Shown here: positions 35,700 through 47,550 of the stretch, in pieces
Layout of the letters: every line of letters begins with the position of its first letter
Numbering within the stretch: position 1 is the stretch's first letter
From: Pinus tabuliformis
Lineage: Eukaryota; Streptophyta; Pinopsida; Pinales; Pinaceae
Length of the DNA stretch: 64,000 nt
Assembly (NCBI GenBank): GCA_031772625.1
Contig: CM062820.1
Span: forward strand, 93,336,421-93,400,420
Reading direction: 5' to 3'
The notes under the pieces: generated by a model
Database searches by the model: none
Told to the model about the DNA's origin: nothing
The model's input: only the letters and a program-made list of their open reading frames with translations
Position numbers and translations under genes: made by a program

Positions 35700-37370
35700 A
35701 TGGTGGAAGATGAAAATAAACCATACAGTGAGGGAGAAAAAACAAAGGTGAAAAAACCACACAAAGGGGGCTGAATACTCATATCTGAGCCAACAGATCT
35801 TAGGGAACTCTTGGCATCTCCTACGGCTATGACATCCTTCACATATCTAGGCTGTTATGATTTCTATAAGCAAATTCAAGCAGTCCAACACCATGCTATG
35901 TTGACTAGACTCTTCATATCAAAAATCCATGAAAACCAAGTTACTCTAGCTGGTGTCACTTTTACTTTATCTACTACTATTATATCAGTTGCCACCAGGA
36001 TCCCAGATGTTGGTTAGAAATGGTTTAAATAAGGTGAGTTGGAGAAACATTACTATGAGCCTTTCTTAAAACCAAGGTACCGAAATGAGGGAAAGGGCTA
36101 TTTTCATTTTTCTCACCTCCTCAACAGATATGCCCCAATGATGACGATTATCATGAAATAATTTTCATGTGAAGGTAGATTTTCTAGGCTTTATTCCTAT
36201 CACATCCGACTCTTAATGCATTCCACTAGGGTAAAACTGTTCAACATACCCTACTACCTTTTCTAGAGCATTGATACAATGGATTATATTGTCCAGAAAA
36301 GGGAATATGAACATCAAATGAAGAGTCTTTTTCATCATTCCCTCATTAAAATCATATTCCTCTCTCATCTCAAAGAGTTGAACATTGCATGGAGCACCTT
36401 CATAGCCAATCCCATATTCACTGATCCATCTATTCAGAATGTTCAAAATGTCCCTTCATCATCTCGTCCTTTCAACTCCATTCCTCCATCTCATCCCATA
36501 GATCAATCATCATCATTAGATCAGTGACCTTTGCCATCACCTCCATCATCACCATTTCATGATCATATTCAGTCACCTAGTAGAGGTGAAATCAGTGAGC
36601 CAGAGCAGATTGAGCAAGTTGATGTCATCAAGCCTAAAAGGGCATATTTGGGCACAGTGGCACACACTTATCAGAGAGGCCATAGGAAAGTGTTTTCCCC
36701 ACATATTGTGGGAGGGGCCTTGCCTTATTCATCATCAAAGTAGGTATAGAAGGGCAAAGAGAAGGTGATAGAGGCAGAGATTCAGCATGAGGAAGAGGAT
36801 GATGACAATAAGGACACCAACATTGTCATCAAGGAGAAGGATGCATTCATCAGGGAACTCCAGATCAACTAAGAGAGGTCAAAATACATCATTTCATATT
36901 ATGAGCAAGAGAATGAGTAGCTACAAGACAAACATGGTGTCATGGAGATTCAACTCATTAAGGCAAAGAGGGAAGCAATGAAAGCCAAGGAATTTCTTGA
37001 TGCGGCCTATGATAGGTATGGTGAACCTGAAGAAGAGCAATAACCTGGAAGCAGACTTAGGATTGGAGGGCTGAAAGGAGCTCTCGAACTAGAGAAATAG
37101 AAATAGGTTGAGCTTGTAAATGAGCTCACATGGAATGAAAAATTTTCCATCTTGATCAATGAGAATTGAGTGCATTGGCTTGGTAAAGTCAATCAACATT
37201 TAGAGAAGCTCCTAGACAAGGCTAATCAGCAAAATGAAATTCAGAGGAAGATGGCAAAACACTATGCCAACAGAGAAAGAAATTCAAGGGAAAAGCTCAA
37301 GGCTCCCAAGGCAAAAACTAAAGCCCTAATTCACCAAGAAGCGAAGAAGAAGCTTGATATACTTGCATAG
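35700..37370 (+). pseudogene. Decayed gag-like/plant-transposon coiled-coil protein gene (A2 copy)
   Basis: A start at 35700 (MVEDENKPYSEGEE) and the final KKKLDILA stop at 37370 lie in one frame of 557 codons. It is interrupted only by internal stops, with no net frameshift. Segments in order: an N-terminal globular part (YLGCYDFYKQIQAVQ, VTLAGVTFTLS); KHYYEPFLKPRYRNE and SFEGR-like blocks; a Ser/Pro-rich linker at about 36430-36600 with SEPEQIEQVDVIKPKRAYLG; then a Glu/Lys-rich coiled coil from about 36760. It lacks an internal stretch that A1 has near 1800-1850. It resembles plant transposon/gag-like proteins, which is a pattern-based inference. No functional product is expected. Confidence 0.55.
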
Positions 37371-38912
37371 GCTTCACTCCATGCCTAAGCACACCAAACA
37401 TCAACTCCTTGACCAATTTTGAAGCCTATTGGCTCATTTTTGTAAATATTGTCTTTTTTTTTGTTTTTTGAGGCAATTTTATATCAGCTGCATGGTGAAA
37501 CACGCAACGCTCTAGGCATTGCACACTTTTTTGGGGAATTTTTTGGAGAGAAGGAGACCACCAATGGATGCATAATGACAAATAAATCTAAGAAAACCAT
37601 GTTTACATCCCTAGTTTGCAAAATTGGCAGGTGAAAATGGCAAAAAACTAGAAAAAAAATAATCATGTTTTTGCCTCATTTTTGGCCCAGGCCCTATGCG
37701 TTTTACCAGTCTTGGGAGAATGATGTTTTGGAGGGTCGAATCAAGCTCATTTTGGAAAATAAAGGTACATTTGGAAACTAGATAGGACAAGATTTCCAAT
37801 GAGCTATTCTGGGCTGAATTTGGACACCTGGAAGGCAGTCAAAATTAGCCTGCAAGATGGAGGGCACACATGACACTGTGAGGGCACACTTGACAAAAAG
37901 ATGGCGCACTTGACAATTTGCCTGATTTTTCACTGTTTTTCTCTAGTTTTGATTTTCACCTATGGGAATCAACTTTTTAATCATGTAATTGATATTTTAA
38001 ATATAATTATGGTCTTTTTCTATTACCTAGGGGTAAATACATTAGGTACATAGACTTCATTAAGTAAAATGAATCAGTTTCAATGTAATTAGGGATGAGT
38101 CACTTTGACCACCCTACACTCTAGCTATCAGTTCAGATTTTGGTGGAATTGCTCCTCTTCTCATGGATTCGACCCCTGAGGTTGGGAGGAGTTTGTTTTG
38201 ATGTCTATATCTTTCCTTTCTTCACTCTTTTTGGAGGTTGGACTTAGTTGGATGTTGTACTAGTGATCAAAGACACAATTGTATCATATTTTGGCTAGTA
38301 TTAATAGATGAGTTGCAGCTATTTCTTCGGGATACATGTGGTATGGATGTTTAGCATTGTTTCTTCTTTGCTATCATTTGTATGAATGTTTAGTAATCTC
38401 ATAAACCATTTCATGTCTATTATGGTAATTTTCAAGTTGATAGGTAGAATATATGTTTACTCATGCTCTGTTTTGGGAAAGTTATCATAATTTGTACATT
38501 TCTCTTCAGTTTAGGAAGAATACATCTCATATGATTTTCCTAACTCCTCATCAGCCTTAAATCATCTCACCAAATCACCTTTTAAGTGTTAGGCCTCCTA
38601 CCTACCTTGCCCCTTTGAATGTCTATAATCATATCCCATTTGCCCTGACCTAGCCTCTTTGACCTAATACCCTCATCCAACAATAACCCAATCAAATCAA
38701 ATCAAAACAACCTCTGCACATATACCTAGCCTAAAACCATAATCCATCAAGCCCTCTTGGCTTTGATCCTTTGGAGAGAGCCCTCTCTGGCCTGGTAGGG
38801 CTAGCTACCAAGTCAAAAGATTAGTCTATGGTTACCTCAGCTGGACTCTTCCTCAGCCTTGGAGATACAGAGGAGTGATAACAGAAGGAAGGACAATAAG
38901 AATAATACATAA
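37371..38912. other. Non-coding part of block A2
   Basis: Counterpart of 2426-3963, with no protein-like frame. Confidence 0.5.
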
Positions 38913-39190
38913 GCTATGGATATGATCTCAAAATTAGATTCCAATAAGATGATTTATTAGGACTATTCTAAAGAAATTTGGGACAAGATACAATGCATCT
39001 ATGAGGGATATGACTTTCACACTGCATATGAAACAAAGACAAAAGGGTCAACTTGAAAAGAAGCATTCCCTAAAGTTTTAAATAAGACAGGAGAATTCCA
39101 AGCTTGTGATTACTTTAGTGATGTGTCAGATGCATAAGAAGTACAATCTATCTCAAGAGGAAATAACCTTGACTGTTTCATGCTCTTAAC
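38913..39190 (+). pseudogene. Ty1/copia gag fragment (A2 copy)
   Basis: Counterpart of the fragment at 3964-4260, with SKEIWDK and IYEG still visible and the same upstream TAG. Dead before the block duplication. Confidence 0.4.
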
Positions 39191-39510
39191 TCTAGCATTG
39201 GAGTAATGTTTTTAAGGAATGGTTATATGTAGTTCCCACTCACTAACCCTATTATGTTACTTCATATTGTCAGCCTAATAAGTGTGATGAATGCTAAGTG
39301 GACTATTAAAAAATCATGAGAAATTATTCAGTTATGACTACCTCTCATGGAAATGGTCATAGATGAATGGCTTAATTAAAGTAGTTGAATTATGAAAATG
39401 ATATGTAATATAATGCACTGCGAAAACCTGCAACACTTAATTCAAAAGAGTGAATGGAACACTACTTGAATGGTTCATGAGGCATAATACTTGCTAAGGT
39501 TTTGAAAATG

Positions 39511-39630
39511 GGGTAGCAAGCTAAGTGGGCTTGATTGAGGGGAAAAATCCACAGTTAAGCGCGCTTGAGCCAGAGGTGATCTAGGATGGGTCACCTCCCA
39601 GGAAGTCATGCTTACCGGGTGCAAGCCCCA
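39511..39630 (+). repeat. 5S-rRNA-like segment, A2 unit 1
   Basis: GGGTAGCAAG start, AGTTAAGCGCGCTTGAGCC, then GGATGGGTCACCTCCCAGG. It shares the TCAC change in the C-box region with A1 unit 1, so these two are paralogous first units. Confidence 0.7.
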
Positions 39631-39934
39631 GAAGTGATGATTGATGCTATGTGATTTATTTCACTAGTTTTAATCCCACTTCTTCACCCCTGTGAGCATC
39701 ACCCAATGCAATGAGTGCTAAGTTGAGTATTCAAAAATCATGATAAATTAGTCAGTTACACTATCTCTCATGAAAATTGTCATAGATGAATGACCTACTT
39801 AATGTAGTTGAACCCCAAAGATGATTTCTAATATAATGCACTTGCGAAAACCCCCAATACTTAATTCAAAAGAGTGAAGGGAACACTACTTGAATGGTTC
39901 ATGAGGCACAATACTTGCTAAGGTTTTTCAAATG

Positions 39935-40054
39935 GGGTAGCAAGCTAAGTTGGATTGATTGTGGGGAAATCTTCACAGTTAAGTGCACTTGAGCCAGAGG
40001 CGATCTGGGATGGGTGACCTCCCAAGAAGTCATGGTTAACGGGTGCAAGCCCCG
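39935..40054 (+). repeat. 5S-rRNA-like segment, A2 unit 2
   Basis: Contains AGTTAAGTGCACTTGAGCC and GGATGGGTGACCTCCCAAG. The TTCACAG before it is shared with A1 unit 2. Confidence 0.7.
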
Positions 40055-40357
40055 GAAGTGATGATTGACACTATGTGATTTATTTTACTAGTTTCAATCC
40101 CACTTCTTCACCTCTGTGAGCATCACCTGATGCAATGAGCGCTAAGTGGACTATTAAAAAATCATGAGAAATTAGTCAGTTACGACTACCTCTCATGGAA
40201 ATGGTTATAGATGAATGACTTACTTAGCGCAATTGAATCCTGAAAATGATATCTAATATAATGCACTATGAAAACCCCGAATACTTAATTCAAAAGAGTG
40301 AAGGGAACACAACTTGAATGGTTCATGAGGCACAATACTTGCTAAGGTTTTGCAAAT

Positions 40358-40477
40358 GGGGTAGCAAGCTAAGTGGGCTTGATTGTGGGGAAATCTCCAC
40401 AGTTAAGCGCGCTTGAGCCATAGGAAATTTGGGATGGGTGACCTCCCGGGAAGTCCTGGTTATCGGGTGCAAGCCCT
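40358..40477 (+). repeat. 5S-rRNA-like segment, A2 unit 3
   Basis: Contains AGTTAAGCGCGCTTGAGCC and GGATGGGTGACCTCCCGGG with AAGTCC. Close to consensus in both internal-promoter blocks. Confidence 0.7.
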
Positions 40478-40782
40478 AGAAGTGATGATTGACGCTATGT
40501 GATTTATTTCAATAGTTTCAATCCCACTTCTTCACCCCTATGAGAATCACTTGATGCAATGAGTGCTAAGTGGACTATTCAAAAATTATGAGAATTTAGT
40601 CAGTTACGAATACCTCTCATGGAAATGGTCATAGATGAATGACTTACTTAACGTAGTTGAATCCTGAAAATGATATCTAATATAATGCATTGTGAAAACC
40701 CCCAATACTTGATTCAAAAGAGTGAAGAGAACACTACTTGAATGGTTCATGAGGCACAATACTTGCTAAGATTTTTCAAATG

Positions 40783-40902
40783 GGGTAGCAAGATAAGTGG
40801 GCTTGATTGTGGGGAAAACTCCACAGTTAAGCGCGCTTGAGCCAGAGGCAATCTGGGATGGGTGACCTCCCGGGAAGTCCTGGTTACCGGGTGCAAGCCC
40901 CG
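40783..40902 (+). repeat. 5S-rRNA-like segment, A2 unit 4
   Basis: Contains CTCCACAGTTAAGCGCGCTT and GGATGGGTGACCTCCCGGG, then ACCGGGTGCAAGCCCCGG. One of the two best-preserved units of the window. Confidence 0.72.
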
Positions 40903-41206
40903 GAAGTGATGTTCGACGCTATGTGATCTATTTCACTAGTTTCAATCCCACTTCTTCACTCCTATGAGCATCATCCGATGCATTAAGTGCTAAGTGGACT
41001 ATTCAAAAATCATGAAAAATTAGTTAGTTATGACTACCTTTCATGGAAATGGTCATAGATGAATGATTTACTTAACACAGTTGAATCCCGAAAATGATAT
41101 CTAATATAATGCACTGTGAGAACCCCTAATGCTTAATTCAAAAGAGTGAAGGGAACACTACTTGAATGGTTCATGAGGCACAATACTTGCTAAGGTTTTG
41201 CAAATG

Positions 41207-41326
41207 AGGTAGCAAGCTAAGTGGGTTTGATTGTGGGGAAAACTCCAGAGTTAAGCGTGCTTGAGCTAGAAGCGATCTGGGATGGGTGACCTCCCCAAAA
41301 GTCCTAGTTACTGGGTGCATGTCCCG
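41207..41326 (+). repeat. 5S-rRNA-like segment, A2 unit 5
   Basis: Contains GAGTTAAGCGTGCTTGAGC and GGATGGGTGACCTCCCCAA. The last, more diverged unit. Confidence 0.68.
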
Positions 41327-41525
41327 TAAGTGATGATTGACGCTATGTGATTTATTTCACTAGTTTAAATCCCACTTCTTCACCCGTGTGATCATCACCC
41401 GATGCAATGAGTGCTAAGTGGGATCACCTGATGCAATGAGTGCTAAGTGGGCTATCCAAAAATCATGAGAAATTAGTCAGTTACGACTACCTCTCATGGA
41501 AATGGCAATGCACTACGAAAACCCC

Positions 41526-44500
41526 AATACTTAGTTAAAAAAAAATTAAATGGAAAAACGCCCGATACTTAATTCAAAAAAAATTAAATGTTAAACTGTA
41601 GATAAATACTATAGTTTTTTATTAAAAACAAACAAATACCAAACAAAAAAATACTAAATGCTTATACCATACTAGCTGATATATTAATACAAATCAATTT
41701 ATAATTTAATTATTTTTTATGGTTTCTATATAATTATATTAATTTTAATGTTTTAAATATATTATGTATAAATTTACAATTTTATAAATATGTGGCGCAT
41801 GTTTTTGAGTTTCTTAATTTTAGATGTAGTTATTTTAACCTTCAAATGGATAATAAAGTTGTAAAATTTTAGTGTTTTCAATATGTTACTTTTAAACATT
41901 AGTGTGAGCTATTTATGTTTTGATTAAATTGCCTATGTAATTATGAGTTTAATTAAAATACACTTATAATTTTAATTTTACTAAAAAGGTAAATATGGCA
42001 ACCTATTTAATCTTTTAAATAAATTGACATTCAATCTCTTAAACATGCCAACCGCATAGTAGTTTCATAACGTCCTTAAATATATATTTTGTATTTTCCT
42101 GCACTTTGTTTAAACTATTTTCCTGCATTTAAAGTGATGTCACTGTAAACTATTTTTAATCGAAAATATCGCGGCTTCATGCGAGGTTAGGATGCAGAAG
42201 TGCATGATCATTAAACTCCACGTATTGGAAAATTGAAATATTATATAAAAAAAGAATATATCTAAAATAATTTGAATGAATTAAGAAAGAACACAAATAT
42301 AAAGTGTAGGGTAAGTAAAGTAAATTGATCTATTGTCATAAATTCCATGTTTAAGTTGATGGTAGGTATTCCATACTTAATTTCTATGCTTAATTTCTTG
42401 AGTAAGTATTGTTTTTTTGATACGATCCCTTTTTAATAATTAGGTTTAGATGTAGATGTGCATGATCAATCAAAATCTAGAAAAGTGAAATATTATTAAA
42501 ACAAGAATTTATCTAAAATAATTTAAATGAATTTAAATGAATTAAGAGAAAAACGCAAAGATAAAATGTAAAGTAAGTAAAGTAAACAGACCTATTCTCA
42601 TAGGTTGATGGGTAGGTATTGATGTTATGATATGATCTGCACTTTAATATTTACATAGATGATCAAATAAGGTTATTTAATATATAGTGGGTGGGTATAT
42701 TTACATAGATGATCAAATAAGGTTATTTAATATATAGTGGGTGGGTAGGTATTGATGATGGGTAGGTATTGAGGTTATGATCTGATCTGCACTTTAATAA
42801 TTACATAGATGATCAAATAAGATTATTTAATATATAGTGGGTGAGTCGGTATTGATGTTATGATATGATCTCTACTTTAATAATTAGATAAATGATCAAA
42901 TAAAGTTAGTTAATATACAGTGGATATTGTTTATATTCCTTATATTTGTATTTTTAATATATTATATTTTGTTTTTATACTAATATAATTATATGAAAAT
43001 GATAGTGTTTTTAAAAATAATATATAAAACTATAAAATTTTAGTATTTTTAATATATTATTTTTAAAATTCTTATAAGCTTTCTGATTCTAAAGTCATGT
43101 CTATTTTTTTTTTTAACATTGAAACTTGATAGAGCATATGCCCATTAGGAAATCAGTTCATTAAGAAAACAAATTTATTAATAAGTTAGCAAACTTAAAT
43201 AGTTCCGACTAAATTGCCATTTCAAAAAGCGACGTAAAGAAGGTCTAATACTGAAGAAAGACAGATTTTTAAAATCTCTAACTAGGGAATTTTGATTTTA
43301 ATTAAATGCAACATATTTAAGCTTTTACTAAATATTGAGGCCAAAAACGAACAGGCATTTAAAGTAGCAAGTCGTGGGTTTGGGTGATAATGATGTGATG
43401 TCCTCTTTCTTGTGTTCGTAAAATCAGCGACAATAACGAGAATTAATTGATGTTGATTAGAGTGCAATTAACCGTCTCGTTACTTATTGGAAAGAAGTGA
43501 ATGGCGATCAACATCATGAATGATTGAATAGGGTTGAGTCTCAACCATCAAATATTTTAAACTCACAGATACAATTTCTTGAATTATAAACCACCAGAAT
43601 TCAATGAAGCAACAAAGGAGGAATTCGAAGCTGAACTTCAATTTTATATCTTACGCGACCATTGACCCGCTGAAAACTACTGTTCGATTAGAAACCGCGA
43701 CAATCCGAAGAAACAACAAAACGGTAATCACTCTTATGAAGTTTGTGTTTCTTTCCCCTTCTTTCTTGACACTTACGCAACAATAAAATATATATTTTTA
43801 ATTTTATACGAAATTTCGCTTCAAATGAGATTTAGATGTAGATGCACATGATAATCAAACCCTGTGTCACTATAAAATATTTTTTATTAGAATCTTTTAT
43901 CGAAAAAATTGCTGCACGTGAGGTTTTATATTATATGAATATGATCATCAAACTCTGGTTATTGAAAAATTGAAATATTATCGAAGAGAATAGGAATTTA
44001 TTTAAAATCATTTTAAAGAATGAAGGTAAATAAAGTAAATAGATGTAACCGTGATGGGTCATAAATCATTAAGGATTGGGCAGAGGCTACTCACTTTGTT
44101 TCTTAATTTTGATATTGTAAGATATTATATGATAAATAATATTTATGGAGTTATATGTCAATTTTTAGATTTTGTACTTGCCTAAATCTAAAAGTTGGCA
44201 TATATTTTCCTAGTGTATTAATGGAACTATAACTCCAAAAATATCAATAAAGTGACAAGTGAGAAACATGCAAGCCTATAAGATGATACATACTATAATT
44301 GAAAATCAATTAATGACATTTACAATGGTCATATCATACCAGAGGTGAGGTGAGGTTGGTGGTTTGTGCGATGGTGATTGAGATCCCAATAGAGTATAGG
44401 TGAAAGGATGTATGTTTTGTTTGCTCATGTTTTGTGTAGTGTGGAGTAATTCAAATAGAAGAATCCATGTCTTAGTTCAGGGACAGTAAGGGGAATCATG

Positions 44501-45562
44501 GGTGGAATTGGTTCTGAAAACTAGAACACACAAAAGATTCTAAGCTTTGGTAAAGATAAATTTGGTATTGTGTCGAGAGGTGGGAGACATAGTGAGGAAA
44601 ATCCAAACTATATCACTGCGACAGGTGTTCAGGATTCATTCTCAGAGATGCTATGGGTGATCTGTATCAGGTATAAAACATTCCCTCCAATAGTTTTCTC
44701 AGAGCTTTTTTTTTCCTGCTTATAAGTTCCAATGATGGGTGTGTTGGGGTAGTGGAATGGTCCAGCTAAGGAAATTTTAACTCGCACTCTTAGTTTATGT
44801 AAATTACTATTGCTTTGAAAATTTATAGTGTGTATCTTGGTATGCAATTATTGGCCAATCAATCTAATCAATATAGTAAGAGTGTTTAATCAATATAGTA
44901 AGAATGAAGCAGCAATGGAAAATTTAGATTCACACACATGTAATTTACATTTTTGTCGTCATGAAAAATTTATATTCACACAAAACAAGTAAAGAGATAT
45001 AATGTCATAAAATCAATGCTTAAGGTGGTGGGTAAGTATTAAATTTCTAAAAGGTCCCCTCTCTAATATTTACATAGAGGAGTAAATAGCTTTATTTAGT
45101 ATATAGTGACTATGGTTTGTAAAATTTCGATTCACACATGTAATTTACATTTTTTCCATCATGAAAAAATTAGATTCACACAAAAATAAGTAAAGAAATA
45201 TAATGTCATAAAATCAATGCTTAAGATTAGGGGTAAGTATTAAATTTCTAGAAGGTCCCTTCTCTAATATTTACATAGAAGAGTAAATAATTTTATTAAG
45301 TATATAGTGACTATGATTTGTAACCTTAAAATATAAGGAGATACATTCTATTTTATTTTTATATAATAATATAATTAAGTGAAAATTATAAATTTAGAAA
45401 TAATATTAAAATAATGATTTTCACATAATAATTTTAGATTAAAAAAATTAATAGTAAACAAAATAGATAAAAATGTAATATAAAGCAAATAATTTTAATA
45501 ATAAAATAAAATAAAATATTATATAAAAAGAAATAAAATATTAGATCAATTATACAAATATA
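41526..45562. other. Non-coding AT-rich end of block A2
   Basis: No protein-like frame. It includes the empty sites for the A1 SINE (near 42322) and the A1 208-bp retroposon (near 43761). Tandem units lie at 42600-42925, and a doublet of about 200-bp period at about 44927-45330 is single in A1. Confidence 0.55.
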
Positions 45563-47062
45563 TGTTGGAAATAATACTGAGAGGGGGGGTGAATCAGTAT
45601 TATCAGATCAATCAAACTTTTCAATTTCATACTCAAAAACATATACGCTACTTCAATTAAGTGAACCCGCGTGTACACGCTACTGTGTCTAATGAAACTC
45701 GCGTATATCCAGAGATCTTATAATTCAGTTAGCTTAATCTTCAGTAAATGCATCAGATCATTATTAAGCATATTAACAGTAAATAGGTGCAGAATAACAG
45801 AACAGAACATCACACAAGAGCCACACACATGAACACAAAGATATAAGGTGGAAACCCAATGTGGGTGAAAACCACCTGCTGCAAGTCATCTCAATCTTCT
45901 TCTTAATAAGAAAATCCTTTTACAATATTTGTACTGGTGCAGTCTTATACCAGTACGGGAGCTACAACCCCCTTTGCTCTTGTACTAGCCGATCCATTTA
46001 CTAGTACGCAGGCTGCTACCTGCTACAATGCTCCAAAGATCTCCTTTAGCTTTTGTACTAGCTTAGATACTAGTACGTAGGTGCTTGCCTACAATATTCT
46101 CTCCTCCAGGTACCACGTTTCATCAATTTTCAGACTAGATACACTGAAGCACAACACATAATCTGTAAGGCCACTTTTCATCCAATTTTCATACTGGACC
46201 CATAACTATCATTGAAGCTCAAAACAATCATCAAACTCTGAATCACTGAAACCCTGTTAACAACAGTCACCAGAACACAGAGCAGACACAGAACTCTGTA
46301 ATAACCATCAGATCCATCTGCAACTTCAAATATCAAACTTTACAATGTATACGCTACTTCGATGAATCAAACCCGCGTGTATACGCGTTTTTGCCAAAGA
46401 CAACCTGCGTACAGATCTAAAAATAATTTCTCATAACTTGCAGCTGTACCAGACATCAGTCATACTCATAACACTTATAGAACAATACATGCGTCAGTAT
46501 ATAGATCTAGAATAAGCATCATAAAGATAGTTCATTTCAAACCATTTGATCCCGATCTCTCCTTAGATCTAGTTCTCCATCAACCGGTGAGATCTCTCCT
46601 TAGCTCAGATCAAGCAATGCATCATCAACCCATAACCCTGCATACTGGATCTAATGCTTCATCAGATATTCAAGACATTTCAGATGCCCTTGCCTAATGA
46701 TTTCCTTCTCCTTATATAGCCTTAGGCCTTGTTCAATACCAAGAGCCAAAACCATAGAAATCCAATACCATCAACTTCAAAACTAGGGATCGACACGCCC
46801 GTCGAGACACAATGGTCCGAAACCATAGGCACAACTTCCAAGGACTAACCGCCATGGACCAAAGGTACTTTTCCACATACACGCGCTTTTGCTGAAGCCA
46901 ACCTGCGTGTACACGCGACTTGGGCTTAACGAACCTGCGTGTATGAACTTTCTCTTCTTCTTATAGTCTGATCATCAATTCCTTGCTGCTGACCTTCTGT
47001 ACTATGATTTGTCATCAGTGAGGTTTGCCATCAAGGACAACACTTATCTCATAATGCCAACA
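45563..47062 (-). mobile_element. 3' LTR of the gag-only element
   Basis: 1500 bp. By eye it differs from the other LTR at about eight substitutions, mostly transitions, and one G-run length change, so about 99.5% identity. It contains three 32-bp-module pairs (45645, 46351, 46881) and three GTACTAG-type hairpins (45931-45956, 45982-46007, 46055-46076). Confidence 0.93.
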
Positions 47063-47076
47063 ATCTCCCCCTTTGG
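47063..47076 (-). other. Polypurine tract of the gag-only element
   Basis: Minus-strand CCAAAGGGGGAGAT directly abuts the 3' LTR start TGTTGG. A second copy of this tract with adjoining LTR-end sequence lies at about 47511-47550. Confidence 0.88.
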
Positions 47077-47098
47077 ACTTGATGGCAAAGCTAATTTG

Positions 47099-47460
47099 TC
47101 ACACTTAGAACTATCATCTGATTCCTTTGAGCTGTCCTCCATCAGTCACATCTGATATCTCGTCTGAAGATTCATCCAGTTATACATAAGTGAGATATTC
47201 TTCCATCAGTCACATCTGATATCTCTTCTGAAGATTCATCATCTGATTCCTTTGAGCTATCCTCCATCAGTTACATCTGATATCTCGTCTGAAGATTCAT
47301 CATCTGATTCCTTTGACTTAGAACTATCATCTGATTCCTTTGAGCTGTCCTTCATCGGTCACATCTGATATTTCTTCTGAAGATTCATCATCTGATTCCT
47401 TTGAGCTGTCCTCCATCAGTCACATCTGATATCTCTTCTGAAGATTCACCCAGTTATACA
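47099..47460. repeat. About 61-bp tandem repeats near the polypurine tract
   Basis: CATCTGATATCTC, GAAGATTCATC and CTGATTCCTTTGAGCT recur about five times with a basic period of about 61 bp and rearranged pieces. On the minus strand one frame reads SDDESSEEISD, acidic like the Gag segment, but the period is not a multiple of three and the frame does not stay open. Confidence 0.75.
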
Positions 47461-47510
47461 TAAGTGAGATATTCTTCTATGAGAGGGTTTCCATCAAGTA
47501 CAACACATGC

Positions 47511-47550
47511 ATCATAATGCCAACAATCTCCCCCTTTGGACTTGATGGCA
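47511..47550 (-). repeat. Internal duplicate of the 3' LTR edge plus polypurine tract
   Basis: ATAATGCCAACAATCTCCCC followed by CTTTGGACTTGATGGCAA repeats the junction at 47052-47092, including the last LTR bases. It marks an internal duplication or an earlier LTR boundary. Confidence 0.8.

Larger units (their letters stand above)
39290..41525 (+). repeat. Tandem array of 5S-rRNA-derived units (five units, A2)
   Basis: Five units have 5S-like starts at 39511, 39935, 40358, 40783 and 41207, a steady period of 423-425 bp. The spacers share TGCAATGAGTGCTAAGTGG, TTAGTCAGTTA and AATTCAAAAGAGTGAAGGG. The array ends in the same short doubling as in A1. Five units against three in A1 points to unequal exchange or loss since duplication. 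Confidence 0.78.
34993..45562. repeat. Segmental repeat block A, copy 2 (A2)
   Basis: Paralogue of 1-10068. It lacks the SINE, the 208-bp retroposon and the 51-bp array of A1. It has two more 5S-derived units, more units of the TAGGTATTGATG repeat, and a doubled segment of about 200 bp at 44927-45330. It is continuous with X3 apart from the gag-only element. Confidence 0.85.

Noticed and set aside
43282..44847. Short isolated frames in A2 (around 43282-43786 and 44629-44847)
   Set aside because: Their counterparts in A1 are not kept open, and composition is that of random AT-rich DNA.
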